DNA from: Ctena decussata
Taxonomy: Eukaryota; Mollusca; Bivalvia; Lucinida; Lucinidae
Assembly: GCA_963989385.1 (NCBI GenBank)
Contig: OZ022509.1
Span: 48,810,271 to 48,874,270 of the forward strand
DNA: 64,000 nucleotides
Direction of reading: 5' to 3'
Shown here: one piece after another, positions 46,521-57,842 of the stretch
Position numbering within the stretch: the first letter of the stretch is position 1
Layout: each line of letters opens with the position of its first letter
Position numbers and translations under genes: made by a program
The notes under the pieces: generated by a model
What the model was told of the DNA's origin: nothing
Database searches by the model: none
Seen by the model: only the letters and a program-made list of their open reading frames with translations

Positions 46521-47050
46521 ATGAAATGCAGTTATAGAGGGGAAAAGTGCTTTATTGAAGTGAAAGCAGTGAAGGCACAGACCAGACTGCACATTCTCAG
46601 GATCTGTTGGTGCAAAGAGGGATGATGGTGATATGGGAGGTAATTCAGGTGAAAAGCATGTAAGGGAAGGGGTGAGGATGTTCAGCTTAAAGTTGGTAGA
46701 TTCAGGTAAAAGCAGAAAGGAGTAATTATTTTGTGACAGGAGGCAAGTAGTCAGCCTTCTTTTGCAAATATCAACTTTTTTAAACAGTTAATGGTTAACT
46801 CCTTTGGCATTGTTCTAATGGCCCTTACAATTGAAGGGAAACAATTCAGGAATGACTCCTACTTCAGGAAAACCCTGCTGAGGTCGGCAATCTTGTCATT
46901 GCTGGGGAATGTGGTTTTTAAACATAGTGAAAGTTTGAAATTCAGTTCCATGGTCAAAGAGTGTTTAATTCACTTCCAACTTCAAACTCACTGTCATGCT
47001 GACACAAATTCCGTCAAAATCCATTATTGTCATTTTCATGTTTTTTGCTA
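46521..47050. other. Intergenic stretch, nothing recognised
   Basis: A short open frame at 46791-47057 has no recognised domain. Confidence 0.4.
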
Positions 47051-48192
47051 TTTTTAGCTCGCCTGAACGAAAGTTCAGGAAGAGCTATTGTTGTCACCAC
47101 GGCGTCGGCGTCCGCGTCCGTGTCCGCGTCCGCGTCAGCGTCGGCGTCCGGATTGGATGTTTTGGTTAAAGTTTTTTAAAGACCTATATCTCCCTAACCC
47201 ATTGATGGATTCTTTTGATACTTGCACTGTAGTTAGATATTGGTCCAAAGTTTAACATGGTACCACCCCCACCCCACTCCTTGACCTTGATGTCAAGGTC
47301 ATGGATTTAGAAAATTGGGGGGGGGTTTGGGACTGGATGTTTTGGTTAAAGTTTTCTAAAGCCCAGTATCTCCTTAACCCATGGATGGATTCCTTTGATA
47401 CTTGCACTGTAGTTAGATATTGGTCTAAAGTTTTCCAAGGTACTACCCCCACCCCCCTCAGTGACCTTGATGTCAAGGTCATGGACTTAGAAAATTGTCT
47501 TTTTATTGATTGGATGTTTTGGTTAAAGTTTTTTAATGACACATATCTCCTGAAACCATAGATGAATTCTTTTTATATTTGCACTGTAGTTAGATATTAG
47601 TCCAAATTTTTACAGAGTACTACCCCAGCCCTGCTCGGTGACCTTGATGTCAAGGTCAGGGACTTAGGAAATTTGGTCTTTATTAAAGTTTTCTAATTGC
47701 GTACTGATTCATAATGCTTGGCAGAGATTTAGTTTACACTTGAACTGATGTTAGACACTTTTTTGAGTTTTTACAAAACACTATATACTTACCCGACTGG
47801 ATGACCTTGATGTCAAGGTTGAGTTTTGTCTTAAAGATTTTGATTAGTTTTATATTAATGAAGATATAATTTCACAGTGCCACAATGGACTCAGTTGATA
47901 CTAATACTTGGACTGATGTTAGATAACGGTTAAAGGCTTTGATACATCCTAGCCCTGCCCTCCTCCCCCCTACCCCTTAGTTCTTTGACCTAAAGCTCAT
48001 GGACTTTGAAATTTCGTGTGGATTTTTTTTTATTTTAAGACATTTCTGAGATAGCTTTTGTTTATAAATGTGTTGTCATTATGGACATGCTTGCCTGAAG
48101 TTTTATACATCGCAGTCCACACCACCATAGCGACTGTGTGATGGGCAAGCACCTATTCAGGCGAGCTATGCTGTCAGGCGACAGCTCTTGTT
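47051..48192 (+). mobile_element. Helentron-like element H4 with 160-180-bp units
   Basis: The 5' end is TTTTTAGCTCGCCTG with a perfect CCTGAAC/GTTCAGG hairpin. The 3' end is CAGGCGAGC (48158), then a GCTGTC/GACAGC hairpin and TCTTGTT. After a GCGTCC hexamer array (47100-47150), units carry TGACCTTGATGTCAAGGTCA at 47282, 47462 and 47639, with a decayed one at 47802. The subterminal pair reads GCTCGCCTG/CAGGCGAGC where H2 reads GCTCACCTG/CAGGTGAGC, so both arms changed together. Confidence 0.78.
47100..47150 (+). repeat. GCGTCC-type hexamer array
   Basis: About eight units of GCGTCC/GCGTCG/GTGTCC near the 5' end of H4. Elements H1, H3 and H5 also have short GTC-rich runs at the equivalent place. 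Confidence 0.85.
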
Positions 48193-48240
48193 AGTAACAC
48201 TTGCAGTATATGCATTTCTATTCCATTTTTATTTGGGTTT

Positions 48241-48474
48241 AAGGTGAATGGATACACATTCAGGGGAAGCAACTCTTCCATTTTAATTTTGTCTCCCTTC
48301 AAAATGGAGTCAACTCTTATAGAAGAGAATTTGCTTCTCTAGAAGCAAATTCTTTCCTGTAAGAGTTGACTTCTTCTGGAAGGTCTCCATCCTTCAGGAA
48401 AGCAGGCAGGAAGTCACAGAAGTTGTTCCCCTTTGAAAATGGCAGAAAAACAGGAAGGTATACCCATTTTCATT
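48241..48474. repeat. Family D MITE
   Basis: Full palindrome: AAGGTGAATGGATACACATT left end, GAGAATTTGCTTCTCTAGAA centre, GGAAGGTATACCCATTTTCA right end. Confidence 0.85.
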
Positions 48475-49160
48475 AAATCACTTATTATAGCTGTACAAAA
48501 ATTATACAGTAATGGCTAGTCTTAAGTTCTGTATCCTTTGATTTTAAACTTTAAGTTTTAACTTAGAATGATTTTAACTTTAAGTTTTAACTTACCAGTA
48601 GAATCTTTTTAATTACATGTGCTTCAAATTGCTTCAAATTTTAACCTGGAGTCAATTTTTAATCTGGAGTCATTTATGTTTCTTAGATTCTTACCATTTA
48701 ATTGATTATATGCATGAACAGTCTAAGTTACTTTTAAAATTTTAGAGAAAGGGTTTCAGTGTCTATCAGTAAACAAGAGACAACCCATATTTTTTTAGAA
48801 AAAGTACAGGGTGTCCGATAGCAATCGAGCTAAAAACAAAAGTAGTTAAATTTGCAAACAGCATAAATCTAGATGAGGTGGTTATGAGCCACCTCATATA
48901 GATCGACACTCTTTGCCCTCCATTATATTAAGTCTTGATATGATAGAGCTTGGACCAAACATTTTATTAAATTTTACAGACATAAATTTTGTACTCTGCT
49001 TTTTTGGCACTTTAAGGTTAAAAAAAAATTCTTCGCTAAGGAAGTTCTATGAAACACTGGAACAAATTGCCTTTTTGAGAATAAGAATAATAGTCTTTCA
49101 GTTGTCATTAAAATCCCACCTTATATGGAACAGTAAAAGTAGTTAGAGTATTAGCATATA
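48475..49160. repeat. Unrecognised DNA with a diverged GCAAACAG hairpin MITE
   Basis: 48850-49021 has a GCAAACAGCATAAATCTAGA hairpin and a GGCACTTTAAGGTTAA end, a decayed relative of 34252-34446. The rest shows nothing recognisable apart from a short direct repeat of TTTTAACTTTAAGTTTTAAC near 48543-48595. Confidence 0.5.
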
Positions 49161-49398
49161 TGAGCCTCAACACAAAAAAAACAACAAAGTGGCTTGTGAG
49201 CCTAGCACGACTCAGATCAGCCTGGGCATCCGCCCAGTCAGATCAGAGTCTTTGCTGTCCGCATGGAGATAGCTTAAACCCTTAGCTATCCTTTAAGTGC
49301 ACAGCAAAGACTCTGATCAGACTGGGCGGATGCCCAGGCTGATCTGAATCTTGCTGGGCACACATGCCACTTTGTTGGTTTTCTTGTGTTGTGGCTCA
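49161..49398. repeat. Family A MITE, copy 8
   Basis: Complete palindrome with well-kept GGCATCCGCCCAGTC and GACTGGGCGGATGCC arms. Confidence 0.9.
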
Positions 49399-49980
49399 TA
49401 TGTTGCTCTCGTGTTGCCATGCCTACCACATATTGTGTTCATTCTTAATCATTGTTACTTGTTTTTATTAGCAGGCTAGTATTGTCTAAAATCTATGCAT
49501 TTTGCTTATTACGAGGTTGTAGGGTATCCATTATCTGGGATTTTTTGGGGTAGATGGGTGGATATTAAAAGGGTAGAAATTATGACACTTCTTCTGCACT
49601 GGAACATTCAGAGATTTTACATGGTGGGAAAACAAGATGTACCCACGTACCGTAAGCTGAAAAGGGGAATTACAGTAGACACACATTATAAAAAGATGAC
49701 AGTTTGGACAATTTAACTTAGTGTACTTTTATCTTATCAGTTTGCAGTTTGGTTATTTCGCCTGACATCATTTCATCCAAATATATAAAAACTGAAGAAA
49801 GAAATAAATTAAGTGAATAGGAAATACAGAACTAGGAAATGTCCAATAATGACAACTTTTGTATACCTATCTTTATCTTATGTATTTTCTCTCTTAATAA
49901 ACTCATATAAAGTTTACAGCTTTTTATTATCTTTATGGATGGCTGAATAAGAAAAGAACACTTAAAGCATGAGTGAATAC
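49399..49980. other. Intergenic stretch, nothing recognised
   Basis: The open frame at 49495-49716 has no recognised domain or splice context. Confidence 0.4.
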
Positions 49981-49981
49981 C

Positions 49982-50092
49982 CTTAAGTGCTTAGGTATTG
50001 GGACACATGAAACCATTAATTTTCCATTTGTCCCAAATGGAAAATTAAAGGTTTTTAGGTGTCCCAATATTTAAGCACATTAGGGTAGTCTG
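49982..50092. repeat. Small palindrome (family E), copy 1
   Basis: TTAATTTTCCATTTGTCCCA with the mirrored CAAATGGAAAATTAA; outer arms TTAGGTATTGGGACAC and GTGTCCCAATATTTAA. Copies 2-4: 51491-51598, 52598-52695, 53409-53524. Confidence 0.85.
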
Positions 50093-50340
50093 ATCAGTCT
50101 GTATCTATGCAGTCTGATCCACTATGTTCTGTAAAAATTCTAAGTACTGGGACAGATTGGTCTGATTCAGCAGTGCAGACTCAGCAGTCAGATCAAGGTC
50201 TACCCTGTTTGCCATTCTATGTGCATAATTTGAATGCATAACTGCACTGTAAAACCAGACTTCACATTTTAGGACAATTTTGGTAATTATTTTAGGTGTT
50301 TCAATTTTTAGATTTTTACTGTAAATATCTAATACTGTTG

Positions 50341-50610
50341 CCGGGCCGGGTAGCGCAATCGGTAGGGCACCTGACTCGTAAGTCAGAGGTCCTGGGTTCG
50401 AATCCCGGTCTGGCCACATATTTTCGTTTCTCCTTCCGCTGATTCAAGAAGGGCAGTTGTCAGTTACTGGCGAAAGTAAGTGCACTTAGTACTGGTTAAC
50501 CGCTTAGGAGGTCTAAGCCTGCCCAGGAATAGTGTGGTTAGGTTAACTGACCGTCCCGACATGACCTTAGTTGTTTACCGTGGACGTTAAGCATCAAATC
50601 AATCAAAAAA
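50341..50610 (+). mobile_element. tRNA-derived SINE (family S), copy 3
   Basis: Best-preserved copy: box A TAGCGCAATCGGTAGGGC, an anticodon arm CTGACTCGTAAGTCAG with a six-base loop, and box B GGTTCGAATCC, then the body and a CAAATCAATCAAAAAA tail. Target duplications ATCTAATACTGTTG (50327-50340) and ATCTAATGCTGTAG (50611-50624) differ at two positions. The short anticodon loop and the tail show that it is not a tRNA gene. Confidence 0.93.
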
Positions 50611-50690
50611 ATCTAATGCTGTAGAAAACAGGGAAGCCTCCAGATGCAGCTGGTCAGACTCATTGCTGTTTGCATATGACGTGAGCAGTG

Positions 50691-50876
50691 CTTCAGATAG
50701 GAAGGGTAACAGAGATAATTTAGGGATAATTTTAAATGCTTCTCCATAGAAGCATATGTTGTGACCCTTCATTAGAACTGTATCATCAAGACATTTCTAA
50801 TGAGGGGTCACAACAGTCGTTTTCGTTGAGAAATATGATGATATTATCCGTTCTACCCTTTCTCATCTGGAGCACT
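50691..50876. repeat. Family C palindromic MITE, copy 6
   Basis: GGATAATTTT and TTGTGACCCTTCATTAGAAC arms with an eroded centre. Confidence 0.75.
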
Positions 50877-51042
50877 GTATAAGGTACTTTTTCGTGTCTC
50901 ATAGCTTAGTTTAGGCATGGCATACAAAGAGGTTGTTAACGTGTTAACAACAAGGGAAGACTCAAACCAGCCTCTGAATCAAAACAGTCCAGCTAGAGTA
51001 TTTGATTTGTGCCTGTAGATTCATCAGGGTCTGTACATGGTG

Positions 51043-51240
51043 AGGAGCCTCGATAGTTCAGTAGGTTTAACACTGGCCTACTGATCTAGCGGTCCCGGGA
51101 TTGAGACCTGGTGGAGGCAAAAACTTTCCCACCATTAAACAGAGCTCCATTGCACACACCCTTTCATTAACATCCTCTCATCATCCTGATATGACTGAAA
51201 TACTGTTAAAAAGGATGTAAAAGTCATCCAACCATCGAGA
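51043..51240 (+). mobile_element. tRNA-derived SINE (family T)
   Basis: Box A-like GATAGTTCAGTAGGTTTAA, box B-like GATTGAGACC, body with AACATCCTCTCATCATCCTG and a GTCATCCAACC tail. Target duplications TCTGTACATGGTG (51030-51042) and TCTATACATGGTG (51241-51253). Confidence 0.88.
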
Positions 51241-51329
51241 TCTATACATGGTGTGTGAACAACAGAGACTCTGACCAGACCAGCGTATTGTGCAAGCTCC
51301 ATTCTGATTCGTTGCTGTTGGCATATGCA

Positions 51330-51640
51330 GAGCTCGAGACAAGAAAGGGTAACAGGAATAACTTTGGGATAATTTTCCATTCTTCTCCATAAAAACATAC
51401 ATTGTGATGCTTCATCAGAACCATGTAGATGAGATGGCTTTGATGAGGGGTCACACAACATACATTTTCATTGAGAAATAAGAAAAATTACCTTAATGTG
51501 CCTAATTTTTGGGACACCTAAAATAATTAATTTTCCATTTGGGACAAATGGAAAATTAATTATTTTAGTGTCCCAATACTAAGCATATTAAGGTATCTAT
51601 AAATTATGCTCTGAATATCCCCTCTCATCTGGGGCTCTGA
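51330..51640. repeat. Family C MITE split by a family E palindrome
   Basis: CGAGACAAGAAAGGGTAACA to AAGAAAAATTA (51490), then family E (51491-51598), then TCTATAAATTATGCTC to TCATCTGGGGCTCTG. This is another nested insertion. Confidence 0.8.
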
Positions 51641-51804
51641 ATATGCATGCTTTAAGCAAATGTCTTTCCTTAAAAGAGTAGACCCCATTTTGAAAGGGCT
51701 GCATCATCTAAGGAAGCAAATGCTGTATTAATCCTTATAAATGCCCCTGCTCTAATAAATGCCCCTGCCTCTTTTCTGAAAATAGCATTACATTAACTTG
51801 CATG

Positions 51805-51975
51805 AATTGCTGTTTGCTTCTCTGGATAAGGTAGCTCTTTGAAATGGGATCTACTGTAAAAGGAAACAATCTGCTCCTAGAGGAGCAAATTGTTTCCTTT
51901 AAGATTTTCTCCCTTCTGAGAATGGAGGCAAAATAGTGTAGTTGTTCCCTCTGGAAGTATACCCATCACCTTTAT
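51805..51975. repeat. Family D MITE with a second fragment at 51655-51725
   Basis: AAAGGAAACAATCTGCTCCT and its mirror form the centre; AGTATACCCATCACCTTTAT is the right end. Confidence 0.75.
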
Positions 51976-52255
51976 ATTGCTTATTAGAGGTATTTTGGCA
52001 GTGGTTGATCTACTACACTTTAGGCTGTATATAACGCCCCCTTTCTCAAAATGCAACGCCCCCGCGGCAGTCAATAGGATTAATACAGTATGAAGTCACA
52101 AAAGATTTTCCCCTTGGTTGAAAACAGAGATGTTCATTCATGCACCCCGAACAGAATAAAAGATAACAAAAATTACAAAATTCAGTAATTCATGACAGAT
52201 GTGAGAAAGTGATCAAGCGTAACTGATAGTGTCACCTTTGGTTAACTATATGTAC

Positions 52256-52478
52256 AAGGGCTGTTACCAAATGAAAAAAGAGCTGTTATGAAATGAAAAG
52301 AGTCATAGTTTCAAAACAACCTGGTCATCGTGGCTAAAAAAGTTTGTTTAGCCACGATTACCAGATCATTTGGGAACTTAATTTGTTTAGTCACAATGAC
52401 CAGGTCATTTGGAAACTTTGACTCTTTTTTGTTTGGTAATAGCTCTTTTTCATTTTGTAACACCCCTTGAAAACATAG
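52256..52478. repeat. Inverted repeat with CCTGGTCAT arms
   Basis: GGGCTGTTACCAAATGAAAA and AAACAACCTGGTCATCGTGG are mirrored by ATGACCAGGTCATTTGG and GGTAATAGCTC, around TAGCCACGAT repeats. Confidence 0.65.
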
Positions 52479-52597
52479 TTAACCAGGTGTGAGTTTGCTA
52501 AACACATTAACTGTGAATGGTTGATTTGTTTTTAAATGACTGTCACCAGGATATGATCAAAGTCAATATCCTTCTATGCTGTTGCCTAGTTTCAGTC

Positions 52598-52842
52598 AAC
52601 TGCTAAGTATTGTGACACCTAAATCCATCAATTTTCCATTTGTCCCAAATGGAAAATTAATGGTTTAAAGTGTTCCAATGTTTAAACACACTAGGGTATC
52701 TGTGACATAGGAGGGATATGTCGTTTCTTCAGTTATGATTCAGGATTTTTCCATTCCAAAACAATCTCAAAAGGTCTAGATCCAGCTTCAAAGATGGATC
52801 TTGATCTTTGGGATTCTTTTGGAAGTGAAAAACCAATTGTCA
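52598..52842. repeat. Family E copy 3 followed by family J copy 2
   Basis: 52598-52695 carries the CCATTTGTCCCAAATGG palindrome. 52735-52842 carries CCATTCCAAAACAATCTCAA with a mirrored TTGGGATTCTTTTGG. Confidence 0.75.
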
Positions 52843-52879
52843 GTTGTAAATTTCAACGTAACTGTCCCTTCAGATATCG

Positions 52880-53090
52880 GGAGCCCCGGTAGCTCAGTGG
52901 GTTAAGCGCTGGCCTACTGATCTAGTGGTCGCGGGTTCGAACCCTGCTGGAGGCAGAGTTCTTTCCATCGTAAACGGGGTTCCATTGCACACAGCCTTTC
53001 ATTATCACAAGCACATCGTCCTGATATGACTGAAATACTGTTGAAAAGGACGTAAAATCGCAAGTCATCCATCCATCCATCCCTTCAGAT
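52880..53090 (+). mobile_element. tRNA-derived SINE (family T), reference copy
   Basis: A GAGCCCCGGTAGCTCAGTGG head with box A, box B GGTTCGAACCC, body with CCTGATATGACTGAAATACT and a (CATC)n tail. A perfect 14-bp target duplication, CCCTTCAGATATCG, is at 52866-52879 and 53091-53104, so this is the youngest-looking SINE here. Confidence 0.95.
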
Positions 53091-53408
53091 ATCGCAAGGG
53101 ATAAGTATTTTATCCTTTTTGAGTATATGCTTGAAATCATTGCATTTTATCGGTGAATTACCCTATTTATTCATTTATAAGATGCAGGGAAGGAGTCCGC
53201 CTCCAAAACAACCTCCCAACCCCACCCAGTCAGGACCAATACTACAAGATTGATCTAGCTTTTGGGATTTGTATAGAAGTGGAAAGATCCATCTTACGAC
53301 AGAATTACAAGGACTCATTTAGATATTTTCTGTCAATATGAAGAGGGAAAACTGCCATCTTATAGCCGAATAGAATATGGTTCATTTCTTTATGATATGG
53401 TTCATATT

Positions 53409-53524
53409 CTAATGTGCATAAGTACATGTATGTATTGGGACTCCTAAAACCATTAATTTTCCATTTGTCCCAAATGGAAAATTAATGGGCTTAGGTGTCC
53501 CAATATCTACACAATTAGGGCATG
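53409..53524. repeat. Small palindrome (family E), copy 4
   Basis: Same TTAATTTTCCATTTG/CAAATGGAAAATTAA core. Confidence 0.8.
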
Positions 53525-53735
53525 TCATGGTTTATCATTTGAAGCAGTATGGACACCACCAGCAGTAGTAACGTTTCTGAGGAGCAGATCGTTTAGTTCC
53601 TATCTCAAGATCTCTCGCTATTGTTATCTTTAACAGTACTCGACACACTGGGATGTTCCATTTAAACTTCCTGATGTTGTACAGTGTGAAGATTGGGCTG
53701 CAATGAAAAACAGAAGTAGAATACAGTAGGCAGTT

Positions 53736-53964
53736 TTAACCCATTCCATTCGGGATACCCCTTTAAGGGTATCTGGGCAACCAGTTTGGATGCAGATCTG
53801 GCCCCACAAACGTGGGGCCTGATCTGAGATCCAAACTGTTTGCTGCCTAGACATCATTTCTACAAGAGAAAGTTAGACCAATATTGTCAAAATATTCTTG
53901 ATTTTTTTATGCGGACGACAATTTCAGCAGATGACAAAAAAATACCCAGAATGCAATGGGTTAA
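53736..53964. repeat. TTAACCCATT MITE (family P), copy 2
   Basis: Nearly identical to 46294-46520 across its full length, including the CCCCACAAACGTGGGG tip and both ends. The flanks are unrelated apart from TTAA-containing ends. Confidence 0.9.
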
Positions 53965-53984
53965 TACAGGGGTAATCATATTTG

Positions 53985-54235
53985 CTCTCAGCCCAGTCAT
54001 CAAAAAATTGTTAGCTTAATGAAATCATTAGTCAAGGAATGTTAAGTCTTCTGGTGCACATATAATCAAGTGTACTAATACTTTATGCTTGAAAGATGTG
54101 AGGAGCTTTTGCACTGCAAGAGTTTCTCACATTTTTTGACAAAAAATGGCAGTGTTTTTCCATACAATATGTTTGAAAATATAAATTCTGTTAACTATCA
54201 ACCTTGTTAGTTTTAAACAACCAGGTTCAGGACTC
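53985..54235. repeat. Family F MITE, uninterrupted copy
   Basis: CTCAGCCCAGTCATC to AACAACCAGGTTCAGG ends; TGTGAGGAGCTTTTGCACTG interior. It serves as the empty-site comparison for the 41.4-kb insertion. Confidence 0.7.
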
Positions 54236-54521
54236 ATAATTCGGGTATTACAACTTCATGGATGGCCAAAGTCATGATGCTTTTGCTTCCTCTGGATTAT
54301 TTCAGTGTTTTATCTCACTCTCCCCATTAGTTATAAATGACTTGAATAGTGTTAAAAGGCTGTGAAAGTTTAACCATCTATGCATCTACTGGGTATCTAG
54401 CACGAAAAAACACCTGGAATATAGTTTTCTCCAAATCGTGGAAAAGCCAGAGAATTTTCTAATTGGTCAGGAAAATTTGGAAAGGAAGTGAAATTTCTGG
54501 GAATAGTCAGTGACATGGAAA

Positions 54522-54708
54522 CTGATGACTATAGTACAGGCTTATGTGGTCACCTCTATTAAGGGGCTACCTACCTAGCAGCCACTATTTCCGTGTCCCT
54601 TGAACCAGAATACAGTGCAAATGAACCTGTATTAAGGGGTCACCTGTCTTAAGAAGCCAATTTTTTTGGCTTCCCTTGAGTGACACCTTAAGACAGGTTT
54701 GACGGTAG
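54522..54708. repeat. MITE with TACAGTCAAACCTG ends, copy 2
   Basis: GTACAGGCTTATGTGGTCAC and TTAAGACAGGTTTGACGGTA match 36333-36514 in reverse orientation. Confidence 0.75.
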
Positions 54709-54902
54709 TCTTCAGAAAATTTGCCTATTCTGCTTTAGGAGAAAGGACACTTTCAGGAAAGATAACTCCATACAAATCCTTTCCTAGAAGAGAAACGCTC
54801 AAAATTTCAAGTGATGTCTATAATACTTTTGTAGTAAAGAATGTAATCATCTTTTTTTATCCCAAAAAGAGCTCGCGAAATGGGAAAACACCAGTGAAAA
54901 CA

Positions 54903-55050
54903 ATCAGGGTTCGAGGTTATAAAACTTAATAATCTCAAACTCAAAATAAGGCATACTGATTGGCTGCTTCCGAGCATGTGCTTGGAAGCAGCCAGTCAGT
55001 ATGCTTTATTTTGAGTTTGAGAATGTACTCAAGTTTTATAACCTCTGGAC
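54903..55050. repeat. Palindromic MITE (family G), copy 2
   Basis: GGTTCGAGGTTATAAAACTT and AAGTTTTATAACCTCTGGAC ends; stem GATTGGCTGCTTCC with its mirror around GAGCATGTGCTT. Confidence 0.85.
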
Positions 55051-55339
55051 CTGATCATTTTTAAATTGAGGATGTTTGGCATCTTAGTCACTATTGAGAT
55101 ATTACTGTTGAAGGCAGCATTAACATGGATGCCCCCTCTGTCACCTGCCTTAGAAGTGTGAAGTCCGAAACTGAGTCAAGACATGTAAAAAGTTTGTTTG
55201 AGGTATATGCACATACTAAAGGTCAAACATGCACGTCTTTGAATTCAAATCAGAGCCTAGTCTACTAAAATGTGTAGCCACCATGGGGGCTCTAGCTAGG
55301 CTGCAGAGATTCACAGTATGGTTAGACTGCTTGGCGTTT

Positions 55340-55565
55340 GCAGATACATTAGAGTGAATAGTTACATTTTAAGTGGAAACAACTCATCATTTTTTCCTCC
55401 TCAATTGGGGTCAACTCTTAAAGGAAAGAATTTGCTCCCCTTAAAGCAAATTCTTTCCTGTAAGAGTAGACGCTATTTTAAAGGGGAAGTAAAGAGTAAG
55501 TCATAAAAGTTGTTCCCCTTCATAAAAATGGCAGAAAAAAATGATGGTGTATCCCTACACCTTCA
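55340..55565. repeat. Family D MITE
   Basis: AAAGGAAAGAATTTGCTCCC centre with a CAAATTCTTTCCTGTAAGAG mirror; ATGGTGTATCCCTACACCTT right end. Confidence 0.8.
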
Positions 55566-55737
55566 GTTACCTTTGTCGGGATGCAGCTAGTATTACTGTA
55601 AAACACTTAATATTTGCGATATCAAAATTTCGCGGTTTAATGGAAATGACATATTGGCGCATATTAATTTTGGCGGTCAAGACATATAATGGCTCCAATT
55701 GATAATGAAAATTTGATGTAACTTTGTGACCGTTTTT

Positions 55738-55835
55738 CTTACTTTTTCATTAACTATAGATTGTGGCATCTTTTAGAATCGCCTCATCGAGGCGATTCTA
55801 ATAGGATGCCACAATTTATAGTTTATTGGAACAGT
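55738..55835. repeat. Perfect-stem palindrome
   Basis: AACTATAGATTGTGGCATC and TTAGAATCGCCTC pair with GAGGCGATTCTAA and GATGCCACAATTTATAGTT. Confidence 0.8.
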
Positions 55836-56129
55836 AAAGAAAAATCTCAAATACTTATCAGGCACTCCTTTCTGTATAAACATATGTTATGCTGTGCGTG
55901 TTAATTGTATTAGAAATCAAATATTGGCAGACTTTTATTAGCACTATTTGCATTTGCTGCCAATATCACCAAAATTCAGTAAACGCCAAATATAACTTAC
56001 CTGAGTTGAATCTGAAACTGGGGGTTAGAGACCTGTGCTCGGCTTTCTAAATTGGTGGCAACTTCATTGTCTTTACCTGAAAAATGTCAGTAAAGCTAAA
56101 CTTGGCCCAAAATAACAGGGGATGATTGC

Positions 56130-56720
56130 AGTTCTGGCGATGGTGCTGGGTAACGTTTAGTGCCGGGGCATACTACTTGTTTGGATAATGGTAGGGCAAG
56201 GGCCACTGTGCTTGCAGTCAGTGCAGATGGGGGTTGTTTCAACATTTTTTTCTTTTCCAAAATCTCTTTTTTTCTCCCTCTCTCTGGGAGACGACTCAGT
56301 GTAGACTGAAATACTGTCTCAAAGAGCCATTTAACCCAAACAACCAACCAACCATCCAACCAAAGTAAAGATAGCGGTGCAGAGTTAACCAGTGTTACTG
56401 TCAAAATAACAATCTAAGCATATGACCCGGCAGAGACTAGTTCATTATCCAGAGACAATTTCAGAAACAGTCGATTGATTGATTGATTGATTTGGGTTTA
56501 AAGGCCCTTTGAGACATTATTTCAGTCTATATCGGGCGGTCTTCCAGAGAGGGAGAAAGAGGAAAAATGATAGAGGAGAGAAAATAATGTCAAAAAACCC
56601 TCACCCGCACCTACTGCAAGCACAGTTGGCCCTTGCCCTACAATGTTCCAAATCAGTAGGACGCCCTGGCAGTAGATGTTACACACAGCACCAGCGCACC
56701 ACCCGACCACCCACCTCAGA
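56130..56720. mobile_element. Two U-type SINE-like elements, tail to tail
   Basis: Copy 2 (56130-56360, +) ends in a CCAACCAACCAACC-type tail. Copy 3 (56483-56720, -) is read as its complement, starting ATTGATTGATTG. Together they make an inverted pair about 120 bp apart. A 122-residue open frame here is the complement of a SINE, not a gene. Confidence 0.65.
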
Positions 56721-56878
56721 AACAGTCAATGAAAAGGCAATGATCAGGAATAGACACGAAAGACGAAAAGTTAATTGGATGAAATATGCTAACTTACTAA
56801 TAGTCACAATTACTTCAGATTCACAGTCAAAGACTCAGTCAATCGCTTGTCCATACCATCCAATGGTTAACGGATAAT

Positions 56879-57103
56879 TGAGCCGCGACACGACAAAACC
56901 AACAAAGTGGTTGTGCACCCAGCGCAGACTCAGATCAGCCTGGGCATCCGTCCAGTCTGATCAGAGTCTTCACTGTCCACATGGAGGTAGCTACTCTTTA
57001 AGCGCTAAGCGAAGAGTCTGACTAGACTTGGCGGATGCCTAAGCTGATCTGAGTCTACGATGGGCGGACAACCACTTAGATGATTTTCTCGTGTCGCGGC
57101 TCA
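56879..57103. repeat. Family A MITE, copy 9
   Basis: TGAGCCGCGACACGAC and CTCGTGTCGCGGCTCA ends. The central spacer is shortened. Confidence 0.9.
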
Positions 57104-57234
57104 TATACAAGGCCAGGCCTTAGAAGTGGAATAAACATTTTTTTCAGGCTCTACTCTTCTTGCAAGGAGCGCTTTCAGAGAATTTGAACTATTTATTGTA
57201 GGCACCTTAGAGATGGTTTCTCTGCTACACTGAG

Positions 57235-57400
57235 GTGAACTTTCAAGGGAGGCAACTTTGCCATTTTCATTTTTGCCTCTTTAATGGGAGACTGGCAACT
57301 CCTAAAAGAAATAATTTGCTTGCTTAGACCAGGAGAAAATTCCCTCCAGTAAGAGCAGGCAACTTTTTGGAATATTTTTGTTGCATGAGGAAGTAAAAAA
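57235..57400. repeat. Family D MITE, eroded
   Basis: GGGAGGCAACTTTGCCATTT left arm and GAAATAATTTGCTTGC core; the right end is unclear. Confidence 0.55.
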
Positions 57401-57842
57401 AGATCTCAGAGTATGTTAGTTCTCGCAGAAAAATGACTGAAAATCAGGGAGGTTAATGAATAGACCTTGAGGGAATAGTGAGTAGGCAAGCAGAGTATAG
57501 TGAAGTTGAGTCCATGTGACCTTAGAGATCTCCTGCAGTAATCTTGTGAATTACCTTGATAGAAGAATTAGGCTACAGAGGTATTTTGAAAGTATAAGCA
57601 TGACCTTAGTGATTTAGAGTATAATAGTAGAAAACTCCACTTTTGGTATACTCGCCGAAGTAGTAGATCTACGATAGGATACGAATTTTCAGCATTACCA
57701 GGCACATTGAGGCAAAGAAGCTCTTACTAGTAGAGCTGGCTGTAGTATGGACAGCAAATAGGAGTGCACACCGAGTATGCATTTTAGGACTGATACTAAG
57801 AACATGTGAGGCCATTGTATTGGCATATCTGTGAAGCCAACA

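Noticed and set aside
47252..47561. Protein-coding frames on both strands at 47.3 kb
   Set aside because: They are translations of the H4 tandem units, hence the repeated peptide phrases.
50341..50416. Functional tRNA gene
   Set aside because: Box A and B are good, but the anticodon loop has six bases and the tRNA-like head continues into a SINE body with target duplications.
51135..51461. Overlapping minus-strand frames of 70-108 residues
   Set aside because: They fall in a SINE tail and a family C MITE.
56509..56877. 122-residue frame on the plus strand
   Set aside because: Most of it reads the complement of a U-type SINE; no domain and no conserved composition.
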